Under the pieces are notes generated by a model that was not told the DNA's origin, did not search any database, and saw nothing but the letters and a program-made list of their open reading frames with translations. Position numbers and translations under genes: made by a program. From an uncultured Latescibacterota bacterium (GTDB taxonomy: Bacteria; Latescibacterota; UBA2968), in the NCBI GenBank assembly GCA_951812755.1, contig OX638329.1, forward strand, positions 124,001 to 188,000: a stretch of DNA of 64,000 bases, in the 5' to 3' direction. Shown one piece after another: positions 34,760-41,741 of this stretch (positions are counted from its first letter, which is position 1; the number at the start of each line of letters is the position of its first letter).

Positions 34760-35927
34760 AACAGATTACAAAACCGCCATACTCAATGCGGTATCAAACC
34801 CCGAGACCTTTCTCAGGCTTACCCTGAGCCATCCGCGTCGCGGCACAATCTGGACCAAAATCGCCGTCCGCGTGGTCCAGATCAAAAACGCGCCCCACCT
34901 CCAGATCGCGCGATATAGCCGCACGCAAGACATCACGGAAAATATCCCGCTGACCAACGCGAACACCGCGCTCGAAGAACTACTCGCCTTGCCCTTCTCA
35001 CAAATCCACGTACAAAATAGTCGCGAAGACCTGCACATCCGCATCACAAAAAAAGGCCGCACACTATTCAAACGCGCAAAACCCTCGCGTCCAAATGCCC
35101 AACCCGCCCTATCGCACAACCGCGTCAAACACCATCCCCTATCTGACAACCGACCCGACGCCTTCCTGCAGGGCCTCGGCATCATGGATCAAAACGGGCG
35201 CGTGCGTCCATCCATGCGCGACAAATTCAAACAGATCAACGCCTTTCTCCACCACCTGCAACCCGTCATACCAGCATCGAAACACCCCCTCACCCTCATA
35301 GACTGCGGCTGCGGCAACGCGTATCTCACATTTGCAGCGTATCACTACCTGAACAACATCCAGAACATCCCCGCGCAACTCATCGGCATCGACCACAACC
35401 CATCCCTCATCGCCAAATGTCGCAACCTCGCCCGTGACCTCGGCTGGACAGACCTCGCCTTTCGCGAATCCAGCATCGCCGACTTCACACCCCAAACACC
35501 GCCCGACATCGTCTTTAGCCTGCACGCCTGCGACACAGCAACCGACGACGCCATTGCCCGCGCCGTACAGTGGAACAGCCCCGTCATCCTCGCAGCGCCC
35601 TGCTGCCAACACGAACTGCGCCCACAACTCGACGCTTATGTCTTCGCACCCGTAATGGCGCACGGCATCCTCAAAGGGCGCACTGCCGACATCCTCACCG
35701 ACGCCTGCCGCGCACAACTCCTGCGCATATTGGACTATCGCACCGAACTCATAGAATTCATCGACTCCAAACACACGCCCAAAAACATCCTCATCCGCGC
35801 AAAAAAAACCTCCCGAACAAGTGATCCAACCCTCGTTCAAGAGTATTGCAACCTGCGCGACTTCTGGCACATCAAACCCAGCCTCGAACAACTGCTCGCC
35901 CGCGAACTCGCGCCCCTTTTATCTTGA
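34749..35927 (+). CDS. SAM-dependent methyltransferase of the Methyltransf_32 type
   Basis: This 392-aa protein has an N-terminal region of about 150 residues with no recognised fold, followed by a Rossmann methyltransferase domain. The domain shows the SAM-binding motif DCGCGNAYLTF (near residue 185), GIDHNPSL for the ribose-binding acid, SLHACDTATDDA and APCCQHEL, which are hallmarks of the Methyltransf_32 family whose substrates are mostly unknown (RNA or protein suspected). The ATG overlaps the dehydratase coding region by 11 bp, so the two are translationally coupled. Functional linkage to sugar metabolism is not evident. An RNA target is only a guess. Confidence 0.8.
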   Translation: MRCETDYKTAILNAVSNPETFLRLTLSHPRRGTIWTKIAVRVVQIKNAPHLQIARYSRTQDITENIPLTNANTALEELLALPFSQIHVQNSREDLHIRITKKGRTLFKRAKPSRPNAQPALSHNRVKHHPLSDNRPDAFLQGLGIMDQNGRVRPSMRDKFKQINAFLHHLQPVIPASKHPLTLIDCGCGNAYLTFAAYHYLNNIQNIPAQLIGIDHNPSLIAKCRNLARDLGWTDLAFRESSIADFTPQTPPDIVFSLHACDTATDDAIARAVQWNSPVILAAPCCQHELRPQLDAYVFAPVMAHGILKGRTADILTDACRAQLLRILDYRTELIEFIDSKHTPKNILIRAKKTSRTSDPTLVQEYCNLRDFWHIKPSLEQLLARELAPLLS

Positions 35928-35962
35928 CACAAGTACATAAAAAATTTTGTTTTAAAACATAG

Positions 35963-36106
35963 TACTCTTTCAAAAAAATTTACTGATATATTTTTCTGAC
36001 AGACTGGATTGCGGCTAACACCATGCCGCAATGACAACCGCCGTTCGTCACTCCGGCGGAAGCCGGAGTCCAGTGAGTTTAGGTATGAAACTTATTTGAA
36101 AGAGTA
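35963..36106. mobile_element. MITE-like element, copy 1
   Basis: A 144-bp non-coding element with 12-bp terminal inverted repeats, TACTCTTTCAAA (35963-35974) and its complement (36095-36106), is flanked on both sides by ATAG. Inside are two REP-type hairpins: ATTGCGGC/GCCGCAAT (36008-36032) and CTCCGGC/GCCGGAG (36051-36068). No transposase is encoded. Confidence 0.7.
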
Positions 36107-36110
36107 ATAG

Positions 36111-36254
36111 TACTCTTTCAAAAAAATTTGTTGATATGTTTTTTTAATAGACTGGATTGCGGCTAACCCCCTGCCGCAATGACAACCGCTGTTCGTCACT
36201 CCGGCGTAGGCCGGAGTCCAGTAGGTTTAGACACGAAACTTATTTGAAATAGTA
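36111..36254. mobile_element. MITE-like element, copy 2, in tandem
   Basis: This second 144-bp copy is in the same orientation, 148 bp downstream, with the same terminal repeats (one mismatch on the right) and the same internal hairpins. ATAG flanks it at 36107-36110 and 36255-36258, as expected for 4-bp target duplications or for tandem amplification of one unit. Confidence 0.7.
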
Positions 36255-36293
36255 ATAGTTTTTCGGGTTTTTATAAGTGTGAGGAGAATAGCC

Positions 36294-36464
36294 ATGTGGA
36301 GAGACCCAATTGTGGAGGAAATACATGCTGTTCGCAAGAAAATCGCTGAAGACTGCAATTATGACTTCAAACAGATTGTCGAACGCCTCAGACAAAAGGA
36401 AAAAACCCATAAAGATAGGATTGTATCTTTCCCACCACATCGCATTGGAGAAACGCACCAATAA
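36294..36464 (+). CDS. Small orphan protein of the WRDPIVEEI type
   Basis: This 56-aa soluble protein has no membrane segment and a charged, mostly helical sequence (WRDPIVEEIHAVRKKIAED, then FKQIVERLRQKEK). The start at ATG 36294 is chosen because GAGGAG lies at 36281-36286; an in-frame GTG at 36279 lacks such a site. Short proteins beginning DPIVEEI occur widely as orphan or antitoxin-like genes, but I cannot assign a function, and no toxin-like partner is visible downstream. It stands between tandem MITE-like copies and a strong terminator in a plastic segment. Confidence 0.55.
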   Translation: MWRDPIVEEIHAVRKKIAEDCNYDFKQIVERLRQKEKTHKDRIVSFPPHRIGETHQ

Positions 36465-36586
36465 GGAATGCCGCACACTGATGCTGGTTCTGAATGGATC
36501 GGATTTTCCGCGTGCCTCGCTTACCTCCTCGTAACTCCGCCTTGCAAATCTATAACCCCTTCAACCGCATCTATCCAGAAACAAAA

Positions 36587-36620
36587 AACGGGTAGAGAAT
36601 ATTGCGATTCTCTACCCGTT
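36587..36620. terminator. Strong bidirectional terminator hairpin
   Basis: A perfect 14-bp stem pairs AACGGGTAGAGAAT (36587-36600) with its complement (36607-36620) around a 6-base loop, with A-rich and T-rich flanks. It serves both the small plus-strand gene and the minus-strand methyltransferase remnant. Confidence 0.85.
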
Positions 36621-36637
36621 TCTTTCTAATGGACGTA

Positions 36638-36895
36638 TCAATACGCCTCGATTTTCTTCTGCCATTCATCCCATTCCTTTTCAACTTCTCGAAAAGCTGC
36701 CGCGATTCCCTCGTTGTCTTTCCAAATGCCGTGCGTCTGTGCCCGTGCTTCCAGCACCTTTTCTTTATTTTTTCCCAAAAGGGTGAGTTGTTTCGCGGGA
36801 AGTTCCGGGCGTTTTCGTTGTCGAAGGGCTTCTGGAATACGCATCCCGCCAATGCCAGCAAACAAATCAATAAATGTCCAATTGCTCGTATTCAT
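36638..36895 (-). pseudogene. Remnant of a DNA (cytosine-5) methyltransferase
   Basis: The first 20 residues (FIDLFAGIGGMRI) are motif I of a C5 DNA methyltransferase, but the frame then runs into an unrelated charged tail (residues 20-85, ending EWQKKIEAY). The PC, ENV and target-recognition motifs of the normal 300-400 aa enzyme are absent. An internal in-frame deletion or fusion is the simplest reading. With the adjacent IS607 element it suggests a lost restriction-modification locus. The remnant cannot be a working methyltransferase. Confidence 0.6.
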
Positions 36896-36916
36896 TACTC
36901 TGGATTATTCCTATCT

Positions 36917-37015
36917 TTAGAGTTCGAGCCAATCGTTCTTCTCTGTGAACTCAAAATGAAAGGGGATGTCACGTACAACTGAAAAATCTACAAGATTGAG
37001 CCGATCCTTTTTCAT
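36917..37015 (-). CDS. Possible 32-aa ORF upstream of the methyltransferase remnant
   Basis: The minus strand encodes a 32-residue frame beginning MKKDRLNLVDF and ending KNDWLEL, 21 bp before the methyltransferase remnant. It may be the tail of a gene interrupted by the IS607 insertion, re-opened by chance at an ATG, or a real small gene. No ribosome-binding site of note is seen. Confidence 0.25.
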   Translation of the reverse strand: MKKDRLNLVDFSVVRDIPFHFEFTEKNDWLEL

Positions 37016-37031
37016 TAACAGTAATTAACTA

Positions 37032-38246
37032 TTAACGATGCCCATTACAAATGCTTGCCTGTTGTAGTGGGGGGTGATCTCCCAAAGCACGGAGAAAGAT
37101 TCCCCGTGCGCCGTTTAAGTCTCTATCCATTGTTTGTCCGTCGTTTCCTGTTACTGTTTTGCGCCCGCCGAGACTGTCTATAACTTCGCCAGTCCAACTC
37201 ACTGTTTTAGACGTGTATGCCTCGTTTGCGTCTATGACCAGTTTGCCGTGCTCAAACGCTTTGTGCTTGAGAAATTGGCTGAAGCGATAATGACTAAGCG
37301 TGAGCATTTGGCGTACAGACTTGCGCCTTAATTTGCGCTTACCACGCTTGACCATGTTAGACGGCTCGAATTTGGGTAGCAGGATAACATCAAAGTTTTT
37401 GACCAGAAAACATGCTACTTTGTGGTGCATCTCGTCAACGAGGTCTCGTATCTTGTGTCGGATACGGTTACATGCTCTAAGCATGCGGTATCTACGCTTT
37501 GCCAATACTTTTGTTGAGCGAGAAATGAGGTCGTCTAAGTGCTGGCACAATCGCTGTATTTTACCGATTGCAAAGCGACCTAAAAAGCCACAACTGTTTT
37601 CTGAAAAAAACGCTTGGAAACAGCGAACACCTGGATCAAGTGCAACGACACGCGCTTGGTTCTCGCCTACGTGCCGTTGCACTTGTGTTGGAATAGTCAC
37701 ATAATAGCGTCCTTGATGGACAACTAAGCGACTATCCCGAATGTTATCAGGCAATGATTCGCTATAATGAATCTTACCTAATTTTGTGTGATACAAGCCT
37801 TTTGGCTTTACAGCAGATTTTGGTATATAACAAGATTGCTTAGGATGCTTGCGCGACTTGAAGCGTAATTTGTGTTTTCTCTGCTTGTCAATCTTGTTCT
37901 TTCTCTTTGCCTCACTCATTGCAACACATGCGTCGCGTATAGCAACGCTCTTAGACTGATAAGGCGCGTATGTCGCCCATGCTGGCAAGTCGCCGAGTAT
38001 GTCGCCCTTTATAGCTTTCCAACTTGCCACTGTATCAGGCTGTTTTAAATACTCAACAGTCTTGTTATACACATAGCGAGTAACGCCTATCCATTGCTTG
38101 ACAATCGTTCTTTGTTCAGCCGTCAGATAAAGACGTATCTTTTTTGATCTGACTATGGTAGCGTCTAAGTCCGTGCAATCTGCGAGAGAACGTATGCAAG
38201 ATGGACAAAATATCGTGGACAAGTTCTTCTTGTGGACTCTCGTCAT
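37032..38246 (-). CDS. tnpB: IS607-family TnpB, RNA-guided nuclease
   Basis: This 404-aa RuvC-type nuclease (ancestor type of Cas12) encoded by an IS element probably cuts DNA guided by an RNA from the element end. All three catalytic acids are present: Asp in ALDPGVRCF, Glu in LPKFEPSNM and Asp in MDRDLNGARG. The zinc-ribbon cysteines usual between the last two are replaced (TSKTVSWTGE, KTVTGNDG), as in a cysteine-free TnpB subgroup. ATG 38246 is the first in-frame ATG near the core (KKIRLYLTAEQ), overlapping tnpA by 131 bp. The frame stays open to 38570, deep inside tnpA, so a longer N-terminus is possible. Confidence 0.85.
   Translation of the reverse strand: MTRVHKKNLSTIFCPSCIRSLADCTDLDATIVRSKKIRLYLTAEQRTIVKQWIGVTRYVYNKTVEYLKQPDTVASWKAIKGDILGDLPAWATYAPYQSKSVAIRDACVAMSEAKRKNKIDKQRKHKLRFKSRKHPKQSCYIPKSAVKPKGLYHTKLGKIHYSESLPDNIRDSRLVVHQGRYYVTIPTQVQRHVGENQARVVALDPGVRCFQAFFSENSCGFLGRFAIGKIQRLCQHLDDLISRSTKVLAKRRYRMLRACNRIRHKIRDLVDEMHHKVACFLVKNFDVILLPKFEPSNMVKRGKRKLRRKSVRQMLTLSHYRFSQFLKHKAFEHGKLVIDANEAYTSKTVSWTGEVIDSLGGRKTVTGNDGQTMDRDLNGARGIFLRALGDHPPLQQASICNGHR
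37034..37115 (-). ncRNA. Possible TnpB guide (omega/re) RNA at the tnpB 3' end
   Basis: By family knowledge the guide RNA overlaps the 3' end of tnpB and runs past the element end. A stable hairpin GCACGG/CCGTGC (37087-37092 with 37104-37109) lies just before the stop codon. RNA boundaries and guide cannot be set from sequence alone. Confidence 0.3.
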
Positions 38247-38691
38247 TTCTGCTGAGAACCACGACCTCGCCACCGTTTTGTTGCGCCATCCACTCAATGA
38301 GTTCAAAGCCAAATCTTGTAAGACGGTCTTTGTGGGCAACCACAATTTTGAGTTTTTCCCCGCTATGTAGTCGCTCCAATATGGAAAGTAATCCTCTTCG
38401 CTTGTAGTTGAGTCCACCGCCAATGTCTTTGACAATTTCCGCTCCTTTGAATTGCTCTTGCATAGACGCGACTTGTCTATCAAGGTCGTCTTTTTGTTTT
38501 GGGCTACTGACTCGGCAGTAGCAAACAACGGCAGGGCTAATTGACCCTCGCAAGTAGTCATCGACATCATATCTGCGCTGTCCCGTTTTTGTGCGAAAAG
38601 ATTTAATACGACCAGTATCAGCCCAACGCCTCAATGTGTTGGGGTGCAATCCTAATCGCTCGCATGCAACTCTACTCGGAACATAATTCAT
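38116..38691 (-). CDS. tnpA: IS607-family TnpA serine recombinase
   Basis: This 191-aa transposase has an N-terminal MerR-like helix-turn-helix (residues 1-45, VACERLGLHPNTLRRWAD) that binds element ends, and a small serine recombinase domain with the nucleophile in CYCRVSSPKQ. Further conserved parts are KDIGGGLNYKRRG, HKDRLTRFGFELIEWM and DILSILHTFSRRLHGLRRY. ATG 38691 is preferred over an upstream TTG at 38706. The length is typical of the family. The 3' part is overlapped by the tnpB frame. It probably mediates excision and integration of the element. Confidence 0.9.
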   Translation of the reverse strand: MNYVPSRVACERLGLHPNTLRRWADTGRIKSFRTKTGQRRYDVDDYLRGSISPAVVCYCRVSSPKQKDDLDRQVASMQEQFKGAEIVKDIGGGLNYKRRGLLSILERLHSGEKLKIVVAHKDRLTRFGFELIEWMAQQNGGEVVVLSRNDESPQEELVHDILSILHTFSRRLHGLRRYHSQIKKDTSLSDG

Positions 38692-38706
38692 ATCAATGAT
38701 ATACAA

Positions 38707-39072
38707 AAAAAGTTAGCAAAAGTAAATGTTTTATCTACTTTGCGTTAGCCTTCAACGGCAACTCTATTTTTACTCAGATTTTCGTGTCATGAGCTTACAA
38801 ATTCCTTATCTTCTTTGGCACTATTTTTTTTCATTTAAAAATGCCAATAAAGAGTTAAAAGCCCCTCCCCCATCCTGGACGCCTGCTTAAGGCATGCAGG
38901 CGTGACGATTGGAATAGCACCCGTCATTGCGGCACGTTTTTAGCCGCCACGCGCAAGCACAACGCCAGTAATCCAGAAAGGTTTTGTTTGTTATTGCGCT
39001 ATAATTTCTACTCTTTATTCGCATTAAAATACAGGTATATATCCTACCACCACATAACGTTGAGGAAAAAGC
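38707..39072. other. Intergenic region with REP-like palindromes
   Basis: No gene is seen in these 366 bp. An AT-rich part borders tnpA. Palindrome GCCTGC/GCAGGC (38881-38901) with its flanking CCATCCTGGAC is followed by GTCATTGCGGC/GCCGC (38923-38947). The first module recurs in inverted orientation at 46203-46245. Confidence 0.6.
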
Positions 39073-40470
39073 ATGAGATATTTTATAGTAATCTGTATCC
39101 TGAGCCTATTGCATCACCCGACATTCGCACAGAATGGAAAAGCACTCTACATGACATATTGCGCGCAGTGTCACGGACCCGACTTGAGAGGGGGCAATGC
39201 ACCGAGCATGGTCGATGGCATCTGGAAATACGGAGACGGACGCGGCTATCGCATCCGCAACATCAAAAACGGACTCACCGACCTGGGCATGCCCGGCTAT
39301 GACAAACAGCTCACAAACAGGCAGATTGCGATGATCGTAGATTTTATCGAACAACAAGAAAAAGAAGTGGGCCAACCCAAACCTCCGCCGCCCGACTTTG
39401 TACAAACACTGGACTACGATATCAATGTAGATATCTGGGTCCAGGACCTGAAAATCCCCTGGGGAATCGACTTCATCGACCCACAAACAGCACTGATTAC
39501 CGAGCGTCCCGGCACACTGCGAATGGTAAAAAACGGACAACTCCTCGACCCCGTCGCGGGAACGCCCCAGGTAGTTCACGAAGGACAGGGCGGTTTAATG
39601 GACGTAGCAATAGACCCGAATTACGCTGAAAATGGATGGATTTACCTCGCCTACAGCCATGAACTCGCCCGCATTGCAGGGCAGCGACGGTCCCCAGCAA
39701 TGACGCGCCTCGTGCGCGGCCACATCAGGAACAACACCTATGTCAACCAACAAGTAATCTACGAAGCCCCACATGAAACCTATAGCACCACCCGGCATCA
39801 CTATGGCACCCGCATCGTATTCGATGCAGACGGATACCTCTACTTTGCAGTAGGAGACCGGGGCGCGCAAAACCAGGCACAGGACTTGACCCGGCCAAAT
39901 GGCAAAGTCCACCGCATCCACACAGACGGACGCATCCCCACAGACAATCCGTTCGCAGAAACAGAGGGCGCACTAAAAACCATCTATTCCTATGGTCATC
40001 GCAATCCCCAGGGCATGGCAGTCAACCCGGTTACTGGTAAAATATGGGACGGCGAGCACGGACCAATGGGCGGTGACGAACTCAACGTCGTAGCCAGAGG
40101 AAAAAACTACGGCTGGCCTGAAATCACCTACGGCCTCAACTACAACGGCACAATAGTCTCCGACCTCGTCAGCCAACCGGGGATGGAACAGCCAACCCTT
40201 TATTGGCGACCATCAATCGCCATCTGCGGCATCAACTTTTACCAGGGCAATATGTTCCCCAAATGGCAAAACAAATTGCTCGTGGCATCCCTGAAATACG
40301 AAGATGTACGAGTCCTATCCGTTAATGGAGACCGCGTCATACACGAAGAAGTAATCCTCAAAAACGCGGGACGGGTGCGCGAAGCTATATCCGGACCAGA
40401 CGGCGCAGTGTACGTAGTGCTCAACCAGCCCGATATGATCTTGCGCTTAACGCTAAATGAAGAGAGATAA
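39073..40470 (+). CDS. Cytochrome c-PQQ sugar dehydrogenase fusion (GSDH-like)
   Basis: This 465-aa periplasmic protein is predicted to oxidise an aldose or similar sugar with PQQ and pass electrons to its own haem. A signal peptide (residues 1-20, ending TFAQ) is followed by a cytochrome c domain with CAQCH haem attachment near residue 30 and an axial Met in LGMPGY. From about residue 115 runs a GSDH beta-propeller: ERPGTLRMV, GQGGLMDVAIDPNY, GTRIVFDADGYLY, YGHRNPQGMAV and the glucose dehydrogenase B-type GEHGPMGGDE segment. The haem domain is N-terminal here. GAGG upstream of the ATG supports the start. PQQ synthesis genes are not in the window. Confidence 0.88.
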   Translation: MRYFIVICILSLLHHPTFAQNGKALYMTYCAQCHGPDLRGGNAPSMVDGIWKYGDGRGYRIRNIKNGLTDLGMPGYDKQLTNRQIAMIVDFIEQQEKEVGQPKPPPPDFVQTLDYDINVDIWVQDLKIPWGIDFIDPQTALITERPGTLRMVKNGQLLDPVAGTPQVVHEGQGGLMDVAIDPNYAENGWIYLAYSHELARIAGQRRSPAMTRLVRGHIRNNTYVNQQVIYEAPHETYSTTRHHYGTRIVFDADGYLYFAVGDRGAQNQAQDLTRPNGKVHRIHTDGRIPTDNPFAETEGALKTIYSYGHRNPQGMAVNPVTGKIWDGEHGPMGGDELNVVARGKNYGWPEITYGLNYNGTIVSDLVSQPGMEQPTLYWRPSIAICGINFYQGNMFPKWQNKLLVASLKYEDVRVLSVNGDRVIHEEVILKNAGRVREAISGPDGAVYVVLNQPDMILRLTLNEER

Positions 40471-40563
40471 AGATCATTAGCCGCTTAAAAAAAATCCCTT
40501 TTTTCATCTGCATTCGGGATTGATTTCGGTATATTTGAACTAAACAACCCATTAGACGTGGTC

Positions 40564-40606
40564 TTGACATCTGGCCATCTTCGAATACATTGAAGAGTAG
40601 TATAAT
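40564..40606 (+). promoter_or_regulatory. Possible promoter elements of the toxin-antitoxin operon
   Basis: Exact TTGACA (40564-40569) and TATAAT (40601-40606) occur upstream of the antitoxin gene, but their 31-bp spacing is too long for one standard promoter. TATAAT alone may serve as the -10 box. Confidence 0.35.
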
Positions 40607-40668
40607 TCGCATTGTAGATCGCCTACTACGCCGTAAACACGCCACCAAAAATAGGGGAACTCCACGTT

Positions 40669-41268
40669 ATGTCTGACCTCACACCTGCTGAGACGTTCAT
40701 ACCGACACTGGAAGTGCCTCAGTTCAAAGAACACAAGACGACCCAGGTTGCTGCGATACTCGCAACTTATTGTGGCGGTAAAATTGATGTACATAAACTG
40801 GTCAAATTAATTTATCTCATTGATAGAGAGTCTCTGAAACGTCGGGGAAGTCCAATAACTTATGACCGTCCATATAACATGCCATTAGGCCCAACACCAG
40901 GTAACACATATCGTCTCATTAACAATCCGTGGACAGGGGAATATTGGTCTCAATTTTTTTCTCCTCCTGAATCCCCGCATGTCATTAAGTTACTCAGGGA
41001 TGATACAGGTGAAGATAAACTATCTCGCTTTGAAATTGATTTGATACGCGAGGTATTTGAGAAATTCGGGAAAAAATCATTTAATGAATTACAGAGATAC
41101 ATGCATTCTTTACCAGAATTTGATGACCCTGGCAGATTGTCTTCTCCAATAGATTGGGACACCTTGCTCAAGGCTGTGGGATGGTATGGTGATGATTTAA
41201 TAGCGATTAAACAAAAACTCAGTGGAAGGGCAATGTTTGAACGCAGGATTGAAAATATGAGTCAATAA
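40669..41268 (+). CDS. Panacea-domain (DUF4065/SocA-like) antitoxin
   Basis: This 199-aa soluble protein has a Panacea domain (about residues 25-150), recognised from KLVKLIYLIDRESLKRRG, SPITYDRPYNMPLGPTPGN and the following helical part ending FNELQRYMHSLPEF. Panacea proteins are established as antitoxins that neutralise many unrelated toxins encoded beside them, and SocA of Caulobacter is also a proteolysis adaptor for its toxin. The gene is followed 16 bp later by a 121-aa protein with a PemK-like pattern, then a terminator, so the pair forms a compact operon. Toxin identity and antitoxin mechanism remain inference. Confidence 0.72.
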   Translation: MSDLTPAETFIPTLEVPQFKEHKTTQVAAILATYCGGKIDVHKLVKLIYLIDRESLKRRGSPITYDRPYNMPLGPTPGNTYRLINNPWTGEYWSQFFSPPESPHVIKLLRDDTGEDKLSRFEIDLIREVFEKFGKKSFNELQRYMHSLPEFDDPGRLSSPIDWDTLLKAVGWYGDDLIAIKQKLSGRAMFERRIENMSQ

Positions 41269-41284
41269 ATAAGATAGGAAAAAT

Positions 41285-41650
41285 ATGCCGTTAGCAGGAA
41301 GATGTGTATTGATTGATGATTCTGGGGGACATCATTTATACTTATTTCTTATAGAATGCGTGGGCAATCCACCACAAACAATACTGTTGAACATCACGTC
41401 ATGGTATCCGGGAATAGATGAAACATGTATCCTTCAACCGAATGATCATCCTTTTGTCCGAACGAAATCGGTTATTGCTTATGAATATGCGGACATACTG
41501 GAAGAATGGCGGGCCAATATTCTTCTGCGTGATGGTATTTTTCAACCGCCTATAGCACCAACCCTATTGCTCAAAATTCGTCAAGGGCTTTGTGAATCAG
41601 ACGAAACACCAGAAGAAGTAAAAGAGTTTTATCAAAGGTATTGCACATAA
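41285..41650 (+). CDS. Putative toxin of the Panacea pair, PemK/MazF-like
   Basis: This 121-aa protein contains LLNITSWYPGIDETCILQP followed by NDHPFVRTKSVIAYEYAD, a pattern of PemK-like endoribonuclease toxins (NITT...D.sC.L..GDHPFI...S.V.Y). The size fits a small toxin. It lies 16 bp after the antitoxin gene and 35 bp before a strong terminator. In this layout the antitoxin is first, and co-expression would keep the toxin blocked. MazF-type RNA cleavage is predicted from fold resemblance only, and catalytic residues cannot be assigned with certainty. Confidence 0.5.
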   Translation: MPLAGRCVLIDDSGGHHLYLFLIECVGNPPQTILLNITSWYPGIDETCILQPNDHPFVRTKSVIAYEYADILEEWRANILLRDGIFQPPIAPTLLLKIRQGLCESDETPEEVKEFYQRYCT

Positions 41651-41684
41651 TTGAAATTATTTTTCGGCAAAGTGGACGGATGAC

Positions 41685-41716
41685 AAAAGGGATGCAAACA
41701 ACCTTGCATCCCTTTT
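41685..41716 (+). terminator. Intrinsic terminator of the toxin-antitoxin operon
   Basis: AAAAGGGATGCAA (41685-41697) pairs with TTGCATCCCTTTT (41704-41716) around a 6-base loop and is followed by a CTTTT tract. The stem is perfect. Confidence 0.9.
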
Positions 41717-41741
41717 CTTTTAAGGTAAAATTTTATACATC

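Larger units (their letters stand above)
37020..38760 (-). mobile_element. IS607-family insertion sequence (approximate ends)
   Basis: The element contains a serine-recombinase tnpA followed by an overlapping tnpB on the minus strand, the standard IS607 order. IS607 elements have no terminal inverted repeats and make no target duplication, so the ends given are estimates. Its surroundings (methyltransferase remnant, MITE pair) mark an insertion-prone zone. Confidence 0.75.

Noticed and set aside
36470-36631. 53-codon frame after the small WRDPIVEEI gene
   Set aside because: The ribosome site would touch the start codon and the frame runs through the terminator hairpin.
37134-37704. Plus-strand frames within tnpB
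   Set aside because: Shadows of the conserved minus-strand nuclease.
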